NCBI GenBank assembly: GCA_030429485.1
Contig: JAUIFD010000018.1
Span: 1-33,783, forward strand
Length of the DNA: 33,783 nt
Direction of reading: 5' to 3'
Source of the DNA: Phycisphaerae bacterium
GTDB lineage: Bacteria; Planctomycetota; Phycisphaerae; Phycisphaerales; UBA1924
Shown: positions 8,173 through 16,800 of the stretch, piece by piece
How positions within the stretch are numbered: position 1 is the stretch's first letter
Layout: the number at the start of each line of letters is the position of its first letter
Made by a program: the position numbers and the translations under genes
Notes under the pieces: model-generated
Seen by the model: the letters and a program-made list of their open reading frames with translations, nothing else
Told to the model about the DNA's origin: nothing
The model's database searches: none

Positions 8173-11100
8173 ATGGCGAGCGTGCTCAGGATGGCGGCGG
8201 GATTGGCGGTTTCGGTGGCGGCGCTGAGCGCCCATGCGGCTTGGACCGGGCCGGACACCACCCAAGGAGACGCCGAGCGGGTCCGATCCGACGAGACGGT
8301 GGACCTGACCAGCCCAACCCTCTTCGTCGTCGGGTACGCCCACCTCGACACCCAGTGGCGATGGCCCTACTTCGACACGATCCGCGACTTCATCCCGGCC
8401 ACGATGACGCGGAACTTCGTGCTCTTCGACAAGTACCCCGACTACGTCTTTAACTTCGGCGGCTCGCGGCGCTACGAGATGATGGAGGAGTACTACCCCG
8501 AGGACTTCGCGCGCCTCAAGGGCTACGTCACCTCCGGGCGCTGGTTCCCTTGCGGGTCGAGCGTCGATGAGAACGACGCCAACACCCCGTCGGCCGAGTC
8601 GCAGATCCGTCACGCGCTCTACGGCAACCGCTACTTCCTCCGCGAGTTCGGCGTCGCCAGCGACGAGTTCATGCTCCCCGACTGCTTCGGCTTCCCGGCG
8701 AGCCTCCCCAGTGTGCTCGCGCATTGCGGGATCAAGGGCTTCTCCACCCAGAAGCTCACGTGGAACTCCGTGGTGCCGATCCCCTTCAAGGTCGGCGTGT
8801 GGGAAGGGCCCGACGGCAGCTCCGTCATCGCCGCGCTCGATCCGGGCTCCTACGTCGGCCAGGTCCGCGAAGACCTGTCCGATTCCGATTCCTGGTACCA
8901 GCGCATCAAGAACAACGGCGATGAGTCCGGCGTCTACGTCGATTACCACTACTACGGCACCGGCGATACCGGCGGCGCACCGCGCGAGTCGTCCGTCGCC
9001 ATGGTGCAGCAGAGCGTGGACAACGGCAAGAAGGACGACGCTCGCATCCACGTGATCAGCGCCCCGGCCGATCACATGTACAACGCGATCTCCGCCGAAG
9101 AGCGCGCCAAGCTCCCCACGTACAAGGGTGAGCTGGAACTCACGCAGCACTCGGCCGGCTCCGTGACCTCACAGGCCTACATGAAGCGGTGGAACCGCAA
9201 GAACGAGCTCCTCGCCGATGCAGCCGAGAAGGCCGCGGTCGGCGCATGGAAGCTCGGGGGCGGCGACTACCCGGCGGCTCGCCTCGAGCGCGCGTGGGGA
9301 CTCGTCCTCGGCTCGCAGATGCACGACATCATCCCCGGCACGAGCGTGCCGCTCGCGTACGACCTCTCATGGAACGACGAGGTCATCGCCGCAAACCAGT
9401 TCGGCGCGATGTTGACCGAGGCGGCCCGCGCCGTCATCTCGGGTATGGATACGCAAGGCCCCGGCACGAGCATCGTCGTGTTCAATCCTGTGTCGTGGGA
9501 ACGTGCCGATGTGGTCGAGGCCGATGTGCCCTACTCCGGCGCCGCGCCGAAGGGCGCCACGGTCACCGGGCCCGATGGCGCGCGCACCGCGGCTCAGGTG
9601 CTCAGCGCGGAGGACGGCACCGCCCGCGTCGCCTTCGTCGCCAGCGTGCCATCGGTCGGCTTCGCCGCCTATTCGGTCGAACTGAGCAACGCAGTTGCGG
9701 CAAGCACGGGTCTGTCCGTTTCGGCCGACGGCCGCACGCTTGAGAACGAGCACTACACCGTCAAGATCAATGAGCACGGCGACGTCGCGTCGATCTACGA
9801 CAAGGCGGCGAGCAAGGAACTCCTCCGTGCCCCGGCGCGCATCGGGCTCTACTACGAGAACCCCAGCCAGTGGCCCGCGTGGAACCAGGACTGGGAGGAC
9901 CGCGTGAAGCCCGCCCAGGCGTTCGTCGGCGCCGAAGGGCCGGTGAGCATTCGGGTGATCGAGAACGGCCCCGCGCGGGTAGCGGTCGAGATCGTCCGCG
10001 GCGCCGAAGGCTCGACCTTCACGCAGCACGTGCGTCTCGCCAAGGGCGGCGATCGCGTGGAGTTCGACACGATCGTCGACTGGAACACCCGCGAGCGCTC
10101 CGTCCGCGCCGAGTTCCCGCTCACCGCGTCGAACCCGACCGCGACCTTCGATCTGCAGGCCGGCGCGATCGAGCGCGGCAACGGGCACGAGAAGCAGTAC
10201 GAATACGGGTTCCACCAGTGGTTTGACCTCACCGACAAGAGCGGGGACTTCGGCGCCACGGTGATGTGCGACAGCAAGTACGGAAGCGACAAGCCCGACG
10301 ACGGCACCGTGCGCCTCACGCTCCTCTACACCCCCGGCGTTCGCGGCGGGTACCCCGACCAGGCGACGCAGGACATCGGGCGTCACCACATCACCTACGC
10401 CGTCCAGGGGCACACCGGCGACTGGCGCAAGGAGCACTCCTACGCCCAGGCGGCCCAACTCAATCAGCCGCTCGTGCCGTTCCGCACCGCGGCGCACTCG
10501 GGCGGGATCGGCAAGACCCTCTCGCTCGTGCAGGTGAGCGATCCTCGCGTCAGCGTCTCGGCTCTGAAGAAGGCGGAAGATTCCAATGAGGTGATCGTGC
10601 GTCTCCGCGAGCACTCCGGAGAGTCGGTTCGGGGCGTGCGGGTCTCTGGTGGCGCGCCGCTGCTCGAGGCACGCGAAGTCGACGGTCAGGAGCGGCCGCT
10701 CGGCGGCGCCACCGTCCGCGATGGCGCACTCGTGACGGATATCCACGGGTACGGGCTCCGCGCGTTCGCGGTCAAGCTGGCGGACGTCAAGTCCGTTGTA
10801 TCGACGCGCTCCGCCCCCCTCGCCCTCGACTTCGACACCGACGCGATCAGCGCCAACGCCAACCGGGCCGATGGCGCGATGACGGCGGGCAAGGAGAGCT
10901 ACCCGGCCGAGCAGATCCCGCAATCGCTCGAGATCGACGGCGTGTCGTTCAAGCTGGGCAGCGGTAAGGACGCGGGCACGAAGAACGCGCTGACCGCCCA
11001 CGGACAGGAGATCAAGCTCCCAGCCGGTACGTTCAACCGGGTCTACGTGCTCGCCGCATCGAGCGATGGCGACGTCACCGCCGACTGGAAGGTGGGGAGC

Positions 11101-12546
11101 AAGACCCAGAGCGCGACGGTCGAGGACTGGGGCGGATACGTCGGGCAGTGGGATCGGCGCGAGTGGCCAGGTGATGTGAACGACCCGCGCTACCCGTGGG
11201 GCTCGCACGAGCCCATCGGCCTTACCCCTGGCTTCGTCAAGCAGGGCGAGATCGGGTGGTACGTCTCGCACCACCACACGCCGGCCGACGGCGGGTCCGA
11301 CGCGCTGTACCGGTACTGCTACATGTTCAAGGTCGGGCTCGACGTGCCGGCCGGCGCGACGTCGATCACGCTGCCCAACGACTCGCGAATCAAGGTCTTC
11401 GCGGTCACCGCGGCGAACCAGCCCGGCGCAGGTGCCGTTCCCGCGGCGCCGCTCTTCGACACGCTGGATGGCCACAAGCAAGGCCCGCCGAGCGTGGCGT
11501 CGATTGACGGACCGGCGGGCGCAGACGGCGTATTCACCGACACCGTCGCCGTGAACGTCGCGCCGGGCCTCTATTGGAGCGAGGGCTCGATCCACTACAC
11601 CACCGACGGCTCTACGCCCACCGCGCACTCGCCGGTGGTCGAAGGCCCCATCACGCTCAACAAGACCGCGACGGTCAAGGTCGCGGCCCAGACGGCGGAC
11701 GGCAAAGTCGGGCCCGCAGCGTCGAAGCAGATCCGCGTGGACGACAGCACCGCCCCGCGCGTCGAGGGCGTGCTCGCGGTCTACCAGACACCGAAGCTCA
11801 GCGTGAGCTTCTCCGAGCCGGTGGCGAAGCTCACCCCCGCCAACATCCGCATCACCCCGCCCATCGAGATCAAGGGCGTGACGATGTCGCCCGACCAGCG
11901 CACGGCGATCGTCGCCCTCGCAGCGGCCCCCAAGGTGGATACGGGGTACACCGTCCGTGTCGCGAACGTGAAGGACACCTCGCCCGCTGCCAACTCCATG
12001 GACGAGAAGGCGCTCCAGTTCTCGGTGCCCGGTCCCGTGTTCTCGCTCGACAAGATCGGCCCCGACATGATGGGCAAGTCGATCACCGACGTCGAGGGCC
12101 TGCCGGTCAAGGGTTCCGACCCGTGGACCATGAACGTCTTCGTCAAGATGGACAAGCAGCCGGTGAACCGCACCCCGCTCGTCGGCTTTGGCGAGTGCGC
12201 GCAGGGCAAGGCCGGCGGAGCACGCTACATCGTCAAGTTCGCCAACGGCGTGCATTTCTGGTCGCACAACCAGGACTCGCCCGGCTCCGAGCAGTACGAC
12301 CTCAACCGTTGGCAGATGATCACCTGCACCTACGACGGTTCCAGCCTGAAGGTCTACAAGGACGGCAAGCTGATCGGCGACCGCGCCGTGCGCCTCGCCG
12401 ATGACAGAAACGTCATCAACATCGCCCCGCTGGACCCGTGGGACAGGCGGTACCGCTTCGAGGGCGAGCTCGCGGGGCTCACCATCTGGGATGCAGCCCT
12501 GACGCAGGAGGCCATCCAGACGCTTGAGGAAAGGGCGCCCGAGTGA
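8173..12546 (+). CDS. Secreted GH38 alpha-mannosidase with CHB_HEX_C-like, Ig-like and LamG-like C-terminal domains
   Basis: The product is 1457 residues. Residues 1-23 are a signal peptide (to AHAAWTGP). Residues about 48-400 are the GH38 catalytic domain: Zn ligands His57 and Asp59 in GYAHLDTQWRW, nucleophile Asp170 in LPDCFGFPASLPS, and His384-Asp385 in SQMHDIIPGTS. The GH38 C-terminal beta domains continue to about residue 1080. From about 1100 comes a chitobiase C-terminal-like module (SIHYTTDGSTPT), then an Ig/SWM-like module (SVSFSEPVAKLTPANIRI), then a LamG/concanavalin-like domain at about 1290-1455 (WQMITCTYDGSSLKVYKDGK). It should remove alpha-mannose from glycans outside the cytoplasm. 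GH38 proteins are more often 850-1100 residues; the extra modules suggest surface or substrate attachment. GGAGGAG sits six bases before the ATG. Divergent from the PTS operon, so a joint glycan pathway is plausible but unproven. Confidence 0.95.
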   Translation: MASVLRMAAGLAVSVAALSAHAAWTGPDTTQGDAERVRSDETVDLTSPTLFVVGYAHLDTQWRWPYFDTIRDFIPATMTRNFVLFDKYPDYVFNFGGSRRYEMMEEYYPEDFARLKGYVTSGRWFPCGSSVDENDANTPSAESQIRHALYGNRYFLREFGVASDEFMLPDCFGFPASLPSVLAHCGIKGFSTQKLTWNSVVPIPFKVGVWEGPDGSSVIAALDPGSYVGQVREDLSDSDSWYQRIKNNGDESGVYVDYHYYGTGDTGGAPRESSVAMVQQSVDNGKKDDARIHVISAPADHMYNAISAEERAKLPTYKGELELTQHSAGSVTSQAYMKRWNRKNELLADAAEKAAVGAWKLGGGDYPAARLERAWGLVLGSQMHDIIPGTSVPLAYDLSWNDEVIAANQFGAMLTEAARAVISGMDTQGPGTSIVVFNPVSWERADVVEADVPYSGAAPKGATVTGPDGARTAAQVLSAEDGTARVAFVASVPSVGFAAYSVELSNAVAASTGLSVSADGRTLENEHYTVKINEHGDVASIYDKAASKELLRAPARIGLYYENPSQWPAWNQDWEDRVKPAQAFVGAEGPVSIRVIENGPARVAVEIVRGAEGSTFTQHVRLAKGGDRVEFDTIVDWNTRERSVRAEFPLTASNPTATFDLQAGAIERGNGHEKQYEYGFHQWFDLTDKSGDFGATVMCDSKYGSDKPDDGTVRLTLLYTPGVRGGYPDQATQDIGRHHITYAVQGHTGDWRKEHSYAQAAQLNQPLVPFRTAAHSGGIGKTLSLVQVSDPRVSVSALKKAEDSNEVIVRLREHSGESVRGVRVSGGAPLLEAREVDGQERPLGGATVRDGALVTDIHGYGLRAFAVKLADVKSVVSTRSAPLALDFDTDAISANANRADGAMTAGKESYPAEQIPQSLEIDGVSFKLGSGKDAGTKNALTAHGQEIKLPAGTFNRVYVLAASSDGDVTADWKVGSKTQSATVEDWGGYVGQWDRREWPGDVNDPRYPWGSHEPIGLTPGFVKQGEIGWYVSHHHTPADGGSDALYRYCYMFKVGLDVPAGATSITLPNDSRIKVFAVTAANQPGAGAVPAAPLFDTLDGHKQGPPSVASIDGPAGADGVFTDTVAVNVAPGLYWSEGSIHYTTDGSTPTAHSPVVEGPITLNKTATVKVAAQTADGKVGPAASKQIRVDDSTAPRVEGVLAVYQTPKLSVSFSEPVAKLTPANIRITPPIEIKGVTMSPDQRTAIVALAAAPKVDTGYTVRVANVKDTSPAANSMDEKALQFSVPGPVFSLDKIGPDMMGKSITDVEGLPVKGSDPWTMNVFVKMDKQPVNRTPLVGFGECAQGKAGGARYIVKFANGVHFWSHNQDSPGSEQYDLNRWQMITCTYDGSSLKVYKDGKLIGDRAVRLADDRNVINIAPLDPWDRRYRFEGELAGLTIWDAALTQEAIQTLEERAPE

Positions 12547-12571
12547 TTCGAGCGCAGCAAGTCTGATACCT

Positions 12572-12610
12572 ACCGCGGCGGCCGATCGTCGGCCGCCGCG
12601 GTCGCGTTTT
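12572..12610 (+). terminator. Intrinsic terminator after the GH38 gene
   Basis: A perfect 14-base-pair stem (12572-12585 with 12589-12602) closes on a three-base TCG loop and is followed by CGCG and then TTTT at 12607-12610. It lies 25 bases after the mannosidase stop and just before the HupE start codons, so the HupE gene needs its own promoter or read-through. It is nearly symmetric, but the T-run is only on the + side. Confidence 0.85.
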
Positions 12611-12619
12611 CGGAGACCA

Positions 12620-13816
12620 GTGGTGATCCGATCGGCCCTTGGCAACACTCGATGGTCGTGGCTCGCGAGCGTCGTCATGCTGTTCGCCGCGACTGCCGCT
12701 TCAGCGACTGCCGCCGTCCATCCCGTGGTCGGTACGGTGGCGTCGATCACCGTGGTCGAGGGGCCGGACGGTCGATACGTGGAGGTCATCGTCACGCACG
12801 ACGCCCTCGCGTACGCCCTCAACGACACGTCCACCCGCATCACCGATCCTCAGATGTACGCTCTTCTCGACGGCCCCATCGAAGACCTCGCCGCGACGCT
12901 GCAGGACGGTCGAGAGCGATTCCAATCCGGGTTCAAGGTCTTCGCTGATGGCGTTTCGCTCCCGCTCGAAATCGTGCAAAGCCCTACCGTCGAGTCGATC
13001 GAACAGTGGAAGTTCGACAAGCCGGGCGCTCGCCTCCCGGTGATCCTTGAGTTCATCGCGCGCGCACAACTGCCCGCGAACTGCGCGTCGATCGCCGTGC
13101 AAGCGCCGGCTGTGTTCGACGAGGTCGTGCTCGGTGTCACGCGACCGGGACGAGAGTCGACGTTCATGCCGCTCGCCCCAGCCGAGCTCTCGCCCGATTT
13201 CCTCCTCCGCCAGCCCGGGGCCGCGGTGTCCGCGGGCTCGCCTGAGCCGGATGGTGAGAGCACGCTGGGGGTCGCCTGGCGGTACGCCGTCATCGGGTAT
13301 GAGCACATCATCCCGATGGGGTTCGACCACGCCCTGTTCATCTTCGGGCTCTTCCTGCTCAACGCGCGCCTCAAAGATGTCGTTTGGCAGACCACCACGT
13401 TCACGATCGCCCACACATGCACGCTCACACTCTCGACCCTCGGCCTGGTCCGATTGCCCATGGGGTTGGTCGAGCCGGTCATCGCGCTCACCATCGCCTT
13501 TGTCGCGATCGAGAACCTCTTCACGACGAAGGTGCATCCCTGGAGGCCCGCCGTCGCCTTCGTCTTCGGGCTGGCGCACGGGCTCGGGTTCGCGTCGGCG
13601 CTCCAGAGCATCGGGCTTCCCGCGTCGCAGCTCGCGGTCGGCATCGCCGCGTTCAGCGTCGGCGTTGAGTGCGGTCACATCTCGATCCTGCTCGCTGCAT
13701 TCGCGTTGATCGGATGGTGGCGAAAGAAGGACTGGTACCGGGCTCGCATCTCGATCCCGCTCTCGACCCTGGTGGCCCTCATCGCGCTCTATTGGTTCGC
13801 GCAGCGAGTTCTCTGA
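12620..13816 (+). CDS. HupE/UreJ-type membrane protein (HupE/UreJ_2), possible metal transporter
   Basis: The product is 398 residues if GTG 12620 is used (GTG 12623 is equally good). The frame is open from an ATG at 12524, but that start lies inside the mannosidase gene and reads across its terminator, so the later GTG is preferred. Residues about 8-32 are a signal or first membrane helix (ASVVMLFAATAASATA). About 190 residues of periplasmic beta-rich domain follow, then a C-terminal half with about six membrane helices. The helices carry the family motif YEHIIPMGFDHALFIFGLFL, then FTIAHTCTLTLS and VFGLAHGLGFASAL; the His and Asp residues could bind a metal. Related HupE/UreJ proteins carry nickel or cobalt, but no hydrogenase or urease gene is here, so the substrate is unknown. 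It is convergent with the helicase gene, 43 bases away. Confidence 0.88.
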   Translation: MVIRSALGNTRWSWLASVVMLFAATAASATAAVHPVVGTVASITVVEGPDGRYVEVIVTHDALAYALNDTSTRITDPQMYALLDGPIEDLAATLQDGRERFQSGFKVFADGVSLPLEIVQSPTVESIEQWKFDKPGARLPVILEFIARAQLPANCASIAVQAPAVFDEVVLGVTRPGRESTFMPLAPAELSPDFLLRQPGAAVSAGSPEPDGESTLGVAWRYAVIGYEHIIPMGFDHALFIFGLFLLNARLKDVVWQTTTFTIAHTCTLTLSTLGLVRLPMGLVEPVIALTIAFVAIENLFTTKVHPWRPAVAFVFGLAHGLGFASALQSIGLPASQLAVGIAAFSVGVECGHISILLAAFALIGWWRKKDWYRARISIPLSTLVALIALYWFAQRVL

Positions 13817-13859
13817 GCTTGCGGCGGAGTCTGGTCGTGGGTTCCTACGACGCCGCCGG

Positions 13860-16800
13860 TCAATCGGGCGTGCCGAGCGATACCTGCCCCGCGTCGTCCT
13901 GGATCACCTCGCCATCATCAACGAGCCGGCTGATCGCCTCGCCGATGCGATCCGAGACGCGGCTTGTCACCCGCTGCATCCCAAAAGCCCGCGAGGTCTC
14001 ACGGACGAGTTCGTCCCGTGGGAGCCCAAACTGCGCGCGCAGCACCGCCAGCGACGCATTCTGCAACTCGACCAGCGGAACCTCCTCCACATCCCGCCTC
14101 GATCTCGGGTCGTCCGATGGACGACGAAACGTGCTGAACGTCGCCGGGTCGTCATCCCGCCGCCAGAGGCAATCGCCAGTGCGCACGAAACGACCCGAGT
14201 GCTCGCAGGCTGCGAGCACCTCATCGAAGCGCTCCCGGAATCGTGCGGTCAACCGCTGCAGCCCCACGCTCTCAGCAAGGCGCCGCGCCGCGAGGTCGGC
14301 CACAATCGGCGCCTCCGCCTCGACGATCTCCGCCAGGTTCAAGACCAAGACCGGAAGCGTCGTGGGGGCGTAGAGGTCCATCGCTCCCGGGAGCGGGACA
14401 ACCCGCGCGGGCTCGTACACGGACGCCGCTCGCGAGTCGTCTCCCATTGTGGTCTCAAAGGGGCCGACCGGTGAAGCCGGCGGTGCGCCCGGCTTCTGTG
14501 GCGCTGTTGGCGCCACTTCGGTCGACTCCGGCATCGGCTGCTCCGAAGGCTGGTGCAGCGATTGCTCAATCGCGTCTTGGAGCTTCGCCAGACATCCGCT
14601 GGGATTGACCTTCCATTCGGTAGACCACACCCGTGCGATCGTCCACCCGAGCCCTTCGAGCACCGACTCGCGAATCCGGTCACGATCACGTGCGGTCTTT
14701 GCGCTGTGATACGCGGCACCGTCACACTCGATGCCGATGGTGTACCGGCCGGGCTGATCCGGATGGCGCACCGCCAGGTCGATCCGATACCCGGCGCACC
14801 CCACCTGTGTGTCGACCTCCCACCCTTGCTCCCTGAGTGCGCGCCACACCGCCCGCTCGAATCCGGTCTCGAAGTCGTGCGCACCGCGCGCGGTGGCCTC
14901 CTCCGCGAGAGCTCGCGGCCCGCGGTCCGCGTAGTCCAAGAACGCCTTGAAGTGCCGCACGCCAAGCGCACCGGTGCGTCGCAGGTCGATCTGGTCGGCA
15001 CGCATCGACGAGAACACCATGAGCCGCCGCCGCGCGCGCGTCACCGCAACGTTCAGGCGGCGTTCCCCGCCGTCCTTGTTCAGCGGACCGAAGTTCATCG
15101 AGTAGCGACCCGCGGGGTCCGCTCCGAACCCGACGGAGAAGATGATGGTGTCGCGCTCATCACCCTGGACATTCTCCAGGTTCTTGACAAACACCGGCTC
15201 CCGCACCTCGCTCGTGAAGTGCGACTCGATCTCCGGCATCTCGCGGCGCTTCGCGTCGAGCAGGTCCTCGATCAGCCCCTGCTGCGACAGGTTGAACGTC
15301 ACGATGCCGATCGAATCGTCGGAGGTCGGATCGCGTAGCAGGCGGACAACCTCCTCGACGACGCGTTCCGCTTCTGCCCTGTTGGTTCGCGAGCCGCCCC
15401 GATCGTACACCCCCTCCGCGACGTGATGGAACGAAACGCCGAGCTGGTCCGACCGTTCGGCGGGCGAGGGGAACGTATGGAGCTCGTTCTTGTAGTAGTG
15501 GTAGTTCGAGAACGCGATGAGCGTCTCGTGCCTGCTCCGGTAGTGCCACCGCAGGCGCATCGCCGGAATGCCCGACGCGTTGCACTCGTTGAGAATCGAC
15601 TCCACATCATCGACGCTGCTCATGCCGTCGTCCGACTCGTCGTCCCCGTCGAGTGTGTTGAAGAAGCTCGTCGGCGGGAGCTGCTTCGAGTCGCCGACGA
15701 CGATGACACCTGTCCCGCGTGCGATCGCGCCGATGGCATCCCACACGGGGATCTGGGATGCTTCGTCAAACACCACCAGATCGAACGGCGGGAGCCGTGT
15801 TTCCAGGAACTGCGCGACGGACAGCGGACTCATCAGGAAGCAGGGCTTCAATCGGGGGAGCAAGTTGGGCATCGCCTCGATCAGGCGACGGGTCGGCAGG
15901 TGCCGACGCTTCTTCTCGAGTTCCCGACGCAAGATGCCTACCTCCGACTGTGACGACACCTGTGCGGGCGTCTGCGGAGCTGACGCGTGGAGCTTCGTCG
16001 CGACAACATCGCGGGTGAGCGCGATCAACGCCTCGTCCAAGGCTCGAAACCGGGAGATGGCGTCGGTGTGCGCACTGGCGTTGAACGCTCGTACGGCGTC
16101 GACGCTGTCGGCGACCGCACTGAACCACGCACGCCCGAAGCCGCGCCAGAACGCGCTGTCCATCTCGTCGAGCGAGCACTCACTCGACTCATAGAGCTCG
16201 ACCAGGCCCGAGAGCCCGGCATCGGACGCCGCATCGCGCGCCGTCCTCCACGCGCACCAGGAGTTCAGGTCGCCAAGAGACGTCCGCCAGCGCTCCAGAG
16301 TGGCGTGCATCGCACCAAGCCAGTCGTCGGCGTCGTGCGCACCCGCTCGGAGCGCGTCCGTAGCGAGAGTCTCCTCGATTGCCCGCCACGCGGTCTCCCA
16401 TGCGCGTTGCGATTCGACGACTGCGCCCGCGGCAACTTCGAGCTTGTGAGCGGCGCCCGGATCGCTCACGGCGCGCGCGAGCCGCGGCGCGATCCCATTC
16501 GCACCGGGATCGGCGTCCAAGGTGCGCAGTGCCGTGGCGCACGAGTCGGCCCACTCGAGGAGGCTCTGCGACGCCTTCCAGTCGGTTTCCGTACCTTGCC
16601 AGAGAGCCCCGAGCAGCTCCGGGGCTTCGGTGTGGGCGAGGAGCGCCGCTCGGCTGCGCTTGAGCTCGCGCGCTCGCGTCAGGTCCGCGTGGACTTCCTC
16701 CAGCGGCGGGAGGCTGCCTTTGCAGTAGGCGCGTAGCTGGTTCCTCACCGAGCGCGCAGTGAAGAGACGGATCAAGCGCGGGTGTCCGAGTACACGCTTC

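Noticed and set aside
7954-9150. Minus-strand open frame covering the start of the GH38 gene and the intergenic region
   Set aside because: No ribosome site, no recognisable domain, and most of it is antisense to the GH38 catalytic domain.
9367-12843. Very long open frame (1158 codons) on the minus strand opposite the GH38 gene
   Set aside because: It is the antisense shadow of a GC-rich gene. The translation is rich in Arg, Gly, Val, Asp and His with no domain, while the + strand has a complete GH38 enzyme.
13817-13859. Hairpin between the convergent HupE and helicase genes
   Set aside because: Only short stems (GTCGT/ACGAC plus GGCG/CGCC with a bulge) and no T-run on either strand.
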